The translations under genes and the position numbers were made by a program. Source: Chlamydomonas sphaeroides (taxonomy: Eukaryota > Chlorophyta > Chlorophyceae > Chlamydomonadales > Chlamydomonadaceae). Taken from it: DNA of 39,689 nt. Positions 10,051 through 20,853 of this stretch are shown one piece after another. Below the pieces are notes generated by a model. That model saw nothing but the letters and a program-made list of their open reading frames with translations, ran no database searches and was not told where the DNA came from. Location: contig BDDC01000421.1 in the NCBI GenBank assembly GCA_001662425.1, positions 24,624 to 64,312 of the forward strand, written 5' to 3'. How positions within the stretch are numbered: position 1 is the stretch's first letter; the number at the start of each line of letters is the position of its first letter.

Positions 10051-11993
10051 TGCCACAGATTTTGTGCATACAGTGCAAATGGAATGCGCATGCGCGCGAG
10101 GAAGGTGGGCGACCGCCTGGTAAGCCTTCGACAGCGCGCCACTACTCTGCAGGGGAGCTCCCCGGCTACCGCTTCCTACTCGGGACCCTTCAGGACCAGC
10201 CGTGACGACGTAGGCTTCTGCCCCTCGGTCGCTTCTCTGCGCCAAGGCTTAAAGCTTGACCTGGCAACTCGCTGCTAGGGGTTGGAAGCGGCTGGCAGGT
10301 AGCCATACCACAGGCAGGGGGAAACACCTGACCACACGCACGGAGCAGGGGGAGTTGTGAGAGGGGAGCAACACGAGTGCAAGCAAACCGCAAACAGCGC
10401 GGGAGAACCGCAGCGGCAGCAAGCGCACTCACCGGACATGTCACGCGCAATCGACGCCACCATGCACACTGCTGCTGGCGCGAGGCTGGTACGTAGAGGG
10501 TCGGGGACAAGAGGGGGGGCGCTGGGGGCATCTACACGGCATGGTAGATGTGCCTCCATCTGAGCCTACCTGCTGGAGACGAAGGTGGTTCTGGAGTGCC
10601 AGAGAGACGTCTTGAAGCAGCTTCTCGGGGGCTGCCGGTAGCAGGACCGCGGCGTGATGCCTCAGTGGAGGGGAGAGGATAGGGCAGTAGTGGACGGGAG
10701 AGAGCGCCTGCTGCGGCTGGGCCATCCTGATGTCCAGGAGCAGGCAGCCAGGCACAGGAGTCCGAGTCGCTCTGGCTGCGGGAGGACCCCAAGCATGAGC
10801 ATGAGCCCCTTGTCAGGGACCGCTGGTACGGGCAGGACCTGGACAGTGGCGGAGAGCATGGCAGCAACCACAGGGTCCGCTGCGAACAGCTGGGGGGGCT
10901 GGGGGACTGGCTGGGGGGGCTGGCTGGCGGGGCTGGGGCGCTGGCTGGGCGGGAGGGGGAGCGATGGAGGGCTCGGCCGCGAAACCTGGGATCCACCAGA
11001 AACGCGCGTGCGCGCAAAGCAGCATCTTCACGGCATGACGTAGCGTAGGTCAAGGCCGGCAGCTGCTGGCGCGCGGCGCTCAGGTGATGTGCGCTGGGGG
11101 CATTCCGGGCGACTTAGCTCGTCTTAGCTTGCGTTCGAAACCTGCCGGTACGGAGACGTGCTTCTTGGCAGCAATTTAAAGACTTAAGCTTATGCGGCAA
11201 CTCACGCATTGAGCCCCATAGCGGGGCTGCACTGGCATCCGCAGGCGCTCATCGTTTGATGGAGGGGCTTCCAAATATTACTCAGCGTGGAAATCAGAGA
11301 AGGGCACTAGCGGGGCTTGGGACGGTAGCAGGGGTGGCAACCGGGACCATCTCGCCCGCCGCGCCGGCCCGGACCTGCCAGGGCCGGCGGTGCTGATGCC
11401 ACGCCTCGAAATCTGTACGGCCCACTTGATGGGGTATAGGCCGCAGCGACGGGCGGGGGCCAGAGGACAGGCAGCAAGCGTGGGATCAGTCTCAGCAACA
11501 GCTGCGTCGAGGGCACCAAGTTGGCAGGCAGGAAGGGCGCGAGCGCTCCCCAGGCCCCTTGGGTATCACGGCTAGCTGCGGAAGGGCTAGGGGTGTAGAT
11601 ATATCAAGGGCCTGTGACCTGTCGAATGTGGTTGCAACTTGTGAGACGCAGGCACCCACACTGGCCGGCCTGTAACTGTACGTTCGGGGGCTGCCCGCCC
11701 CGGACCAGGGCCAAGTTGAGGACAGGTGGCCGACGCAGCTAGCATGCGATCCGTGGCGCGGATGCGCGGAAGCAGGGGAAGAGCAGGTGGGCCAGGTGCC
11801 GGAGGGTGCCGGCTGCCTGCGGCTGCCCATGGCTGCTCCCACACCTCTCAACGCCTGCCCACGCTTATCACGACCGTTCACGACTGACCCGGCGGGTTTG
11901 GTAGGTGCCGACTGAGGGGGAGCGGCATCCCTTAAGCGCATGATACGCGGGACAGGGGTACAAATGGCCGCACACCGTCGGTGTACCGTCGGT

Positions 11994-12155
11994 GCGTGCC
12001 CTTGCCCGGCCGTGCCCGGCTTACCCGCCACACCCCAAGCTAGTGGCAGCCTTGTCTAGAGGTATTAGAAGTGGGGCATGCGCAGTGAGGCTCGGGTGCC
12101 GGTCAGACTCTGGGTTTGCGCCGGATAAGCCGGGCACGGCCGGGCAAGGGCACGC
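11994..12155. repeat. Perfect 30-base inverted repeat around a 102-base spacer
   Basis: The arm 11994-12023 (starting GCGTGCCCTTGCCCGG, ending GGCTTA) is the exact reverse complement of 12126-12155. The arms are followed inward by one mismatch and then CCG/CGG. As RNA it would fold into a hairpin with a stem over 30 base pairs and a loop of about 100 bases. As DNA it looks like a small MITE with terminal inverted repeats, although I see no clear target-site duplication. Confidence 0.85.
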
Positions 12156-12348
12156 GCGCCGAACCGCACGTGATGGCTTTGCCGCAGGCTTGATGCCCCG
12201 CCGCGGTAGCCTTATGTGCTGCACTGCCGCCTTCTACTCAAGCTTGGTAGTAAGCTCCGAGCTGCGGAAATGGAAGGGAACACCGGGTACAGCATGACAA
12301 TAGCCGGCGCCCAAACCATTCAATTCGCCAACACCTGCCTTGTATTGT

Positions 12349-12477
12349 CAAGCAGCGGGTGAACGTCGTGGTTCGTTACGAGCTGGCTTACGGGGTGACA
12401 GTGCGTCATTGGTCATGCCGCTCCGATCGCTGGGTACGCTTAGCTCGCCTGCTCCTCACCCGCGTTCAATACCATAC
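12349..12477 (+). repeat. Diverged dispersed repeat, copy B
   Basis: Second copy of the element at 9901-10050, with the same blocks in the same order and orientation about 2.4 kb away. It is about 20 bases shorter. Confidence 0.45.
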
Positions 12478-12849
12478 CCGCAAGAGACGCCATACACACA
12501 GCGCACTCGTAATACTTATAAAGGCTATGCACGACGACCCCGCTGGTAAGCGTTCAATGGCACGCGACCAGTCGCGACAAAGCTTTCTGCTCAAGCCGAC
12601 CAGCTGGCGACATTCATCTCGCCGCACACACGCTAGCTCTGTTCCAAGGGACGGACGCGGCCATCGCTGACAAACGAGATGCTGTCAACCCGTCCCCTGC
12701 ACCTTCCGCACCTGCAGACCTATCGTCGCAAAATACATCTTCATCAGAAGTCTAGGGAATTTTGGACACACAGTCGGCGCTGAAGCTGACCGACGCCGGC
12801 ACGTCGCGTTCGCTTGACAGCTTCTGAAGCAGCCCCCGACATATCTAGG

Positions 12850-12856
12850 TATATAG
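12850..12856 (+). promoter_or_regulatory. Candidate TATA box of the RRM gene
   Basis: TATATAG within GGTATATAGACG, about 245 bases before the chosen start codon at 13100 and 73 bases before an alternative in-frame ATG at 12923. It lies in a locally AT-richer stretch with no competing coding signal. Confidence 0.3.
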
Positions 12857-13099
12857 ACGCTTGTTGAATCATTTGGACAGCCTTTGGACGCAACGCTAAA
12901 CGACAGCTTGCCGCGAAACGCGATGACCAACCTGTCGACAAGCCTACGAGAGCCAGGACAAACGTTTGATGCACCCTTGCCTGTGTTCTCTGCAGACTGT
13001 GGCTCTGTTGAAGGCGGTCATCAGCATTCAACCCTTTTACTGTGGTACCATACGAAACCTGCAAGCAGGGGGCGACCATCTGATAGGCGAAGGGATAAC

Positions 13100-16000
13100 A
13101 TGCAGGACACGTCTCGTATGGAGCTGGCTGCATTTTCTATAAGGACGGGAACTGGCCCGTTCGACTCCGACGCCGCTAGCCCACGCGCGTCCGAGGTGAG
13201 GCATCCTCGCCAGTTGCAACACGCATGGGGCGGATGGGTTGAGGGAATTCGACGTAATCGAGTTGCGAGTGCCTGTGCCGTTCCTTCCCCCTGCCAGGCT
13301 CCTCGCCGGTGCTCCAGTAGCCGGCACCTGTGGCTGGGGTCTCTACCCGACAATGTCGACAAGGTGGCGGTGGAGGAGCTCTTCGGGTGAGCAGTGCTGT
13401 GCCCGGGACGGCGCCACAGTAGCGCAATGCAGCAGGTGCAGCGCCCCCAATCGGTTACCCAACCAACTTTTCTGTGGATCTCGCAGGAGATACGGGCCTT
13501 TGGAGAGTGTCAGGGTCTTCGCTGACAAGAACTACGGCTTCGTCAACTTCGTCTCCGCGGAGGTAGGTGGCAAAGGCGACGTGTGAAAATGTCATGAACG
13601 CAATTGGCCGTCAGCCAGCGTAGCTTCCCGCGTCCTCCCTCAGCTCTATCGCATGCCCATCTGACACGTCTACCGTGTTCGCCCCGCCGTACAGGACGCT
13701 GCTGCTGCCAAAGCAGCGCTGGACCGCCAGGTGCCGCCGCCCATCCTGGCCAGCAACCGCCCCCTCGAGATCCGCTTCCAGCAGCGGCCCGGCAGCACCG
13801 AGCAGAACCAGCAGTTCAGCTGGCAAGCGGCGGTGCAATCGGCCACCGGGCTGAGCGGGGTGCCGGCTGCTCTGAGCAGCCCGCACCCCCTGCTGCGCCA
13901 CGGCAGCGCCAACTTTGTCTGGTCGCACCCGCAGCAGCACGTGGCCGTGACCGACGCCCATGGTGAGCGAGCCTGCTCGCGCCGCGGTGTGCTGCCTAGT
14001 GGCGCCCAGGCGGGCGTGCATGCGCCCTTGCTGCAGTCTTCTGCTGGCGGCCCGCCGAAAGCGCCTGCTCCTCGTTGCTGCCTCCTGCAGATGCCGCGGC
14101 ATCCGGCTGCGACATGGCTTCGCGCGAGGACGACGAGATGTCCGCAGCCATCGCGGCAGCGGGGCCGGAGACGGACCTTCACCCCACCCGCCACTTGTGG
14201 CTCGGCTCCCTGCCGTTCAATGTCGACAGGCGCCTCGTGGTCTCCCTGTTCGCGTGAGTGGGGTGTGGACTGCTTGTACAGCCATGCATTGCTGCGCTGG
14301 GGCAACGGCGCACCGGTCGCAGGCTGACTAACGGAGCAACTCCTTTCCCTGCGCAGGCGCTTCGGCCCTCTGTGAGTACGGCACCTGCGTACGGGGAGAG
14401 ACGTGGTACCACGCCGCGTCAGGGAGAACGCTGGCTGGCTGCTGAGTGCTGGCGCGCCGTGTGCCTCCCCCTGCAAATGTTCACGGCTCGTGCCCTGCCG
14501 CCCTTGCCTGCACAGGGAGAGCGTGCGCGTCTTCTCCAACCGCACCTTCGCCTTCGTCAACTTCCTCCAGGCGGAGCACGCCGCCGCCGCCAAGGCCACG
14601 CTCGGCGGGCAGCCCGTGCTGCCGCTCACCGGCCGGCGGCCGCTGGAGATCCGCTTCCAGCAGCTTCCGGCGCAGCCCGCCGAGAGGCTGCTGCTGTCGA
14701 CCGTGGACTCGCTGGGCCTGCCCGCCACCCTGGGCGCCAGCCTCGGCGGCACCGAGGCCGCGCCGCGCGCAGCTCTCACCACCCTGCTCGGCACAGCCGC
14801 GGCCCCGGCCCGGCGCGACGGCACCGCGCTGCGCGCAGCGCACAGCCACCCGCACAATGCGCTCGGCACCAGCGCCGACAGCAGCGCCAGCAGCGACTGC
14901 TGCGTGCACGACGCGCATCCGGAGCTGGCGACGCTGGGCAGCCACGACTACAACCTGGCGTCGCGGCAATCGCGCGCCAGCGCCTCGTCGCTCTGCGGCG
15001 CCGGCCCTCAAGACCTGCACAGCGGCCCCAGCCTGCTGGACACGTGGCCGGGTGCCGGCAACGCGGCGCGGCCCGGCGCGGGCACGCGGCACCTGTGGGT
15101 CGGCTCTCTGCTGACCGACATCGACCGTGCGTCGGTGGAGGACCTGTTCGGGTGGGCTCGGGAGCCCCGGGCCGTGCAGTGACCGCGACCGCCGCCGCGC
15201 CGTGCCAGCAGTCCCAGACGGTTCTTTGTGGGCGTGCCTGGCCCTGACGGCTGGCCGTGTGGCCGTGCACTGCCTGCAGGAAGTTCGGCCCGCTCGAGTC
15301 TGTTCGCATCTTCGGAGACAAGAACTACGGCTTTGTCAATTTCGTGTCGGCCCAGGTGAGCATCACCCGCGACCCCGTGCCACCCAACCGTGTGTTCGCT
15401 GAGCGCTGCGCCGCGTTTTGCCGTCACCACCAGCGCATATCGTGCCCACACCGCTTGCCGCCGATGCCTCCCCTCGCAAACCTTCCGCAGGATGCCGCCG
15501 CCGCCAAGGCTGCGCTCGACCGCCAGCCCGTGCCGCACATCACCGGCAGCCGGCCCCTCGAGATCCGCTTCCAGCAGCGCCCGGCGCAGCGAGGCAGCAC
15601 CTCGCAGCAGCAGATGCACGCTCTGTCGGCCCTGGGCTCCAACGACCAGCACGCTCAGCACCTGCTCGCCGCCACGGGCGGCCTGCGCGCCGACGACGCC
15701 GGCCTGTGCGCCGCCGGCCTGGGCTCTGGGCTCGGCGGCATGGGCTTCGACCTGGGCCTCGGCATGGGCCTGGGCGGCGGTCTGGCTGGTCTGCTGGGCG
15801 TCAACGGCGGCCTGGAGCTGCCGGCGGAGCAGCCGCCAGCCGGCCTTGACGCGGGCATGAGCCGGCAGATCGCGATGCTGCTGGCGGGCGAGGGCGGCAT
15901 GGTGGCGGGCGAGGAGATGGCGTCGCTGCTGCAGCGCCTCGGCAACCTGGCAGCGGAGGAGGCGGGCGAGCAGCAGGCGGCGTTGACGATGCAGGCGGCG

Positions 16001-18022
16001 GGCGCCGACCAGCGCAGCAGCGGCTCGGACTTGACTGCGTGCTGCGGCGGCGGCACGGCGGGCGGCCGCGCGGTGGACAGCAGCGCGACCAGCGCAACGG
16101 ACGACGGCGCCAGCAGCACGCGCGACGACACTGAGAGCCTCGCGGCGGGCTGCTGCGCCGACGGGGCCGAGGCGGGGCTCCGGCGCCTGTGGCTGGGCAA
16201 TGTGCCCCACTGCGCGTCCAGGTCCCTCCTCGTGGAGCTGTTCGGGTGGGTGCTGCCCTGGAGCCTGGGCATCAGGGCGTCAGGCCAGGGGTGCCGCTGT
16301 GTTGCACCTTGCATGGCACCCGCTGGCGATGTCGCTCTGGCCCGGGTGCTAACTTCGGCTGCCTTACGGTTGCTGCCGTGCCCGCAGGAAGTTCGGGGCG
16401 CTGGAGAGCGTGCGCGTCTTTGCCGACCGCACCTACGCCTTCGTCACCTTCCAGCAGCAGCAGGTGCGCGGCATGGCCCAACGCCCCGTGTATGACGTGA
16501 CCGTCATGCCGCGCCGCGGTCGGGTAGCCTGCTGCGTCCTCGCGCTCACGCCCATGCCCCGCCTTGCACGTCTGTGCCCTGCCCTCCATAGGACGCGGCG
16601 GCCGCCAAGACCGCTATGGACGGCACCTGGCCGTGGGTGGGCGTGCCGCAAGGCTTGCCATTGCTGGTCCGCTTCCACCGCGACGTGCTTACACGGTAAG
16701 ACACGAAAGCGCCCGCCTGCCGCAGCACCGAATGGCGGCGCCAGTACCCAGCAGCGCACTCCAGCCGCAGCTTCCCATGGCCGCGCGAGCACGGGGGCCA
16801 ACTCGATGCCACCTATCACCGTTCGCGCCCGCCTGACAGCTCCTCCACCGTTCCGCGCCTGCAGACCCAGCATCAACGTCGAGGCCGGCGCCGGCACAAG
16901 CGCCACGGACGCCGGCAGCTCCAGCGCCACCTCGCCCGTGCCCTCGACCACCTCGGTGACGTCGCCGGCCGGCGGCGACGGCCGCGTGCAGCTGTGCGAC
17001 CGCCTCAACCCCAACAACGTCAACTACGACCACGAGCTCGCCGCCAAGTGAGCACCGGGGCGTTGCCGCCAACGGCTATGGGCGTATGGATGTCGCGGCA
17101 CAGCAGCCACAGGCACGCGGCATCGCGGCGCCTTGCGCACGTTGCCAACCATTCTTCGCCCCCTCGCCCCCCTCTGCCTTGCCCCTGCAGCTACAGGCTG
17201 CTGAACCGTGACGAGCGCGAGGCCTTGGCCGCCCGTGCCGTTGCTGCGGCCGCACAGTCGGCCGCCGCCGCCTCGGCCATGGCCCCCGCTTCGTGCGGCT
17301 CGTCAACGTGCACGGCCAGCAACGCTGGCGCCAGCCTGCTCAACCCCGTGCCTCTGGACGCCTTCGCGTCAAAGCTGCTCGCGCAGGCAGCTGGCGCCTG
17401 CGAGGCGCCCGTGGGCTTCCGCCGGCCGCCCAAGCAGGCCGGGCTGGCGGAGGCCCTCGCCGTGCTGGCAGGCACCAGCAGCGGTGGCAGCGCCGCCGAC
17501 GCCGCTGGTGGAGCCGCCGGCGCGGCCGGCCTGGCCGGGCGCTTCAGCTCGCGGCCGGACGAGGGACACCACCCGTTCCTGCTGCTGGCGCAGCAGGAGC
17601 AGGAGCGGCAGCGCGCGATGATGGCGCAGCAGCAGCAGCAGATGCTGCAGGCGCGGCAGCGCGCGATGACGGCGCAGCAGGCGCACCTGCGCCAGCTGCG
17701 GCAGCAGCAGCAGCAGGCGGCGGCGATGGGCCTGCTGCCCCAGCAGCTGAGCGGCCTGGCGGCGCTGCCCGGCGCGCACGCGGCGGCGGCGCTGCAGATG
17801 CAGCAGGCGCAGGCCCTGCAGCAGCAGCTGGTGCAGGCCGCGCTGCAGGCCGACCTGAGCCAGCAGGCGCTGCAGATGCAGGCCGCCGGATTCGGCGGTG
17901 GCGACGCCGCAGCCAGCCTGGCGCTCATGCAGGCCCTCGCTGGCGATGGCGGCGCCATGCAGCCCGGACTCGGCATGGGCATGGGCTTGCCGCTTGGCGG
18001 CCTCGGCGGACTGGTGCTATAA
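13100..18022 (+). CDS. Protein with four tandem RNA recognition motifs and a Q/M/A-rich C-terminus
   Basis: Exons: 13100-13195, 13298-13386, 13487-13562, 13695-13962, 14091-14253, 14357-14371, 14516-15151, 15280-15355, 15491-16245, 16388-16463, 16592-16695, 16865-17047 and 17191-18022, giving 1122 residues. RRMs lie at about residues 42-117, 211-285, 427-503 and 704-785. RNP2 is HLWLGSLP, HLWLGSLP, HLWVGSLL and RLWLGNVP. RNP1 is KNYGFVNF, RTFAFVNF, KNYGFVNF and RTYAFVTF. RRMs 1-3 end in PLEIRFQQ; RRM4 has the decayed PLLVRFHR and may bind RNA poorly. The RRMs resemble those of plant FPA/Spen-type proteins, but I see no SPOC domain. A tail with AMMAQQQQQMLQARQ-type repeats and a Gly/Leu-rich end is disordered and suits RNP-granule proteins. 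It should bind RNA in nucleus or cytoplasm; the targets cannot be read. An in-frame ATG at 12923 would add 59 residues, and 13118 is a shorter alternative. Confidence 0.88.
14357..14371 (+). other. 15-base microexon inside RRM2
   Basis: The exon GCGCTTCGGCCCTCT lies between CTGCGCAG and GTGAGTAC. It completes an Ala codon and supplies RFGPL before ESVRVFSN. Both flanking introns are phase 2, so skipping it keeps the frame but removes the conserved loop before strand 2 of the RRM. The peptides RYGPLESV in RRM1 and KFGPLESV in RRM3 show that it belongs in the protein. Confidence 0.85.
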
Positions 18023-19300
18023 GTACGGCATATGGTTGTGGGACAACAGGTCGGAGGCGTTGGCAGCAGCAGCTTATCGAAGGCGGCAGAAACGCAGGAC
18101 GGCCACGGCCGCGCCTTGGACTAAGGAGACGAAGCGCCCACGAGGCCCTGGCGGCGGGCAGGGGCATATGCCCGCCGCCCACGAGGAACGGCCGTCGGGG
18201 CATCATTTACTGGACGGGCACGTGCGCATACGCCCGGTCCCTTGGGTGGGCACGCGGGCTTGCAGCCATATCATAGCATTCTTTGCTGGTCTGCTGGCGT
18301 TGCCGATGATACGGAGTCGCGTCCCCATGACCCTCGCTGCGAGGGCTGTTCATCCGATGTTTGTCTGTGTGTGCGTGCTTGGGTGTGCCGTTGCCTAGCG
18401 GAACCGGGCGGCGCTGTCGCCGCCCGCCTTCATTTTTAAAAGCGGCGGCGGGGAGAAGTGCACTAAGGCATTGGGGAGGAGCACGACTGCCGGACATGAG
18501 CATGACCGCCCCCTTGCAGGCCTAGCTATCAGTCTGCACGCTGAAGATGTGCCGTAGTGGGCGAGCGTGCGTGATACTGTCTCGCAATTGCTCAGGCTGC
18601 ATGCTGGCGTGGATGGTGCGGCGGGTGTGGCTTGCACTGCAGGTAGCCACACAGGCAGGCGCGAGGATCCTTGTGTGTTGCGTTTTGTGGGAGTTTGTTG
18701 GACTGTGCGGGTGACTGGCGGGCAGTACGTCTCTGTTCGGCACAGAGGAGCTGCTGAGCTTGGGGTGCCGAGCGAAGGGTCTGCAGGGCAGGCGGTGTTC
18801 GCATAAATGGTTATAACTGTTGATTGATGGTGGTTTGCTGAAGCGTAAATGGTACCGGCGAACGGCATATGTGGTGCACCGTTGCGCATAAAGAGGGATG
18901 TGTGGGTGAGGGTGGGTTGCGCCTGCCCGCCGTGCGCCGGTTGTTAGTGGCACGGCGGCAGGCCATGTGTGGTTCTATTACACGCCGGCAACATGCCGGG
19001 TATTCAAAGCGCGGCCAGCGTGGGCGTGAACACCAGGGGTTGTGATGCATGTCCTTATCAGGATAAAGCACGGTTAAGGCCGAGAGTGGCCATAGGACTT
19101 GGTTAATTTGCATTGCAGGGCGGTGGGCCGCATCATGATCGCCCGCATGCTTGTAACACCATCACTGTCTGTGTTACCAGAAGGCCACGCTTGCGGCCAC
19201 AGAACGAGCTCCTCCACGTGTTGGCGCGCAAGCCCATTGCGGGCTGCCCCGACAGCCACTGCCGCACCATCTGCCAGCGCGGCGCACTGAGGTCGGACCA

Positions 19301-19440
19301 ATCTATGTGGCGCCAGAAGCCTTAGTCTGCTGTGTCGTCATCCCTCTACGCAGGCTACCGGATATAGTGAATCCTCGTTTTCGCAGGCTTACAATCCTGG
19401 CTTCGCTTTAGTTTGTCATATCTATGTGGCGCCAGAAGCC
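19301..19440 (+). repeat. 21-base direct repeat flanking 98 bases
   Basis: The 21 bases at 19301-19321 (ATCTATGTGGCGCCAGAAGC plus C) recur exactly at 19420-19440. The second copy is followed by another AGAAGCC. The 98 bases between hold a weaker pair, CGCAGGCTAC and CGCAGGCTTAC. This may be an old insertion footprint or the remains of a retroelement. Confidence 0.8.
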
Positions 19441-20203
19441 AGAAGCCTTTGTACTTCAGAACCAGCGTGCAAGCCATTGGAGGCCAGTAGCCTTGCCGCA
19501 CGCACCCGCACCGTCCCTTGCACCTTTCCTGGCCCGCCGCCACGCTTGGCGACGCCGCCACCCCCGCCACCGGGCGCCTCCTCCGCGCCCCCCCCCCACC
19601 TTCTCCGTAGAGCGGCCCGCTGGGCACGCCAGTTATCTTGGTCGTGTGAGCGCCGGATACCGTGCTGCCTTCGCGTACTTCCGCTTTCTTTTTTGCACGC
19701 CCAGCCCCCGACGCGCCTCACGACCTGCCTCCTGGTGCGAGACGGCCGCATGCTGCAGGGCCACAAGAACACCAGGAGGAACACCCTGAAGAACACCCTG
19801 CGGTCCGGTGGACCCCGCGTTACGTCTTATCTTGTGGAGCAGCGTCACCGTCATGAGCGCACCACGTGGCCGTTGCGTTCACACACCGCCGGTAGGCGCC
19901 GGTTCTTGACTTCGTCTGTTGTTGCTCGCCGCACAGCCGCCTCAACCCATCAATGCTTCTGGTCACCCCGTAACGTCGCCTCTTCCGTAGCCTCTGGCCA
20001 TCGCGACTGCGCAAGCAAGCTGGACGGGTTGGGCCTTGGGCGGCGAGGTGCTGCTTAGCGAGGGCCCCGAGGGCTCGGCACGGCGGCTGTGGCTGTGGCT
20101 CGAGGAGACCTGCACTCGCCTCAAGGGGCTGGCCGCAGCGGGCCAACGGGTGGGAATGCGCACCGCACCGACCACTGCTACGACAGTGCTTCAAAATGCA
20201 GCG

Positions 20204-20208
20204 TTACA
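20204..20208 (-). terminator. Candidate TGTAA poly(A) signal of the aspartate-semialdehyde dehydrogenase gene
   Basis: TTACA on the plus strand gives TGTAA on the minus strand, about 650 bases after the stop codon at 20854. That is long but possible for an algal 3'UTR, so this is a weak candidate. Confidence 0.25.
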
Positions 20209-20853
20209 AGTATGCCGCTCCTGCTGTCGTCTTGACCCCCCCTAGGCGTGCCTGTTCCTGCAGCGCCTCCGATAGACGCTTCAACCCCAAGCACGCACGC
20301 ATGTACGCACGCGAGCCACCGCACGCACGCCGCGCCACAGGCCGTCCGGCCGTCTGTGCTACGCGTGCGGTAGGCGTCCGCGGCCGCGTGGGCCGTGGGG
20401 CCGTCTAAGCACGCGCCATGGCACGCACCCCGGCAACCCCTTGCGCAGGCGCCCCGCGCCTCGCCTGTGCGAGGGGGAAGCAAAGCTTCACGCCCTCACG
20501 CTGCCTCAAGCCTCACACCGCCACCGCCACCCGACCAGGGGCACTGCCATCCGGAATACTCGGCCCGATCCTACACCGCACCTGGCTGGGGCGGAGTCAG
20601 CTTGGGCGCTCGGGCACACGCCAGGCAGAGCCAGCCCCATGCAGCCCCGCCGTGGCCCGCTCCACATCCCCAACCCCGCAAGCCCCCCGACAGAGGCCAC
20701 CCGGAGGCAGCCTCCAGTGGCCCCTCCTATGCAACCTCGCGCCCAACACAAGAGCCTGGGCTCGCTTCACTCCTGCAGGACCAGCTCCAGCGAGCCGCCC
20801 AGCAGGGCCATCCAGCCCCAGCAGCTCCAGCCGCCTGCAGCAGCTCAGCAGAT

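Larger units (their letters stand above)
9166..12849. other. Gene-poor intergenic stretch with repeats
   Basis: No gene could be built here. Open frames exist on both strands but show no recognisable motif, and their candidate splice sites do not agree in phase. The stretch holds two diverged copies of one element (9901-10050 and 12349-12477) and a long inverted repeat (11994-12155). There is also a GGCTGGCTGGGGG-type simple repeat near 10890-10960. It includes the 3'UTR of the DUF1824 gene and, at its right end, the promoter of the RRM gene. Confidence 0.6.
18023..20853. other. Gene-poor spacer between convergent genes
   Basis: Contains the 3'UTRs of the RRM gene (plus) and the aspartate-semialdehyde dehydrogenase gene (minus). 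No gene with a recognisable product or consistent splice sites was found. A 21-base direct repeat lies at 19301-19440. A short plus-strand segment near 20045-20150 reads like an amphipathic helix (RRLWLWLEETCTRLKGLAAA) but stands alone. Confidence 0.55.

Noticed and set aside
10433..10775. Possible minus-strand exons reading PEKLLQDVSLALQNHLRLQQ and AAVCMVASIARDMSG, with good GTAGGC and GTGAGTG donors
   Set aside because: The two candidate exons do not join in phase: the first ends in phase 0 and the second needs phase 2. No family was recognised. They may be remnants of a gene or chance.
11492..12031. 179-codon minus-strand open frame overlapping the inverted repeat
   Set aside because: Low-complexity Pro/Arg/Ser composition, no motif and no splice context; part of it is one arm of the inverted repeat.
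13670..16210. Minus-strand open frames of about 400 codons opposite the RRM gene
   Set aside because: They are antisense shadows of RRM exons in very GC-rich DNA, are Arg/Ala-rich with no motif, and run across well-supported plus-strand splice sites.
20036..20170. Plus-strand segment with RRLWLWLEETCTRLKGLAAA that looks coding
   Set aside because: No start, partner exons or family could be found, and it lies in the expected 3'UTR zone of the dehydrogenase gene.
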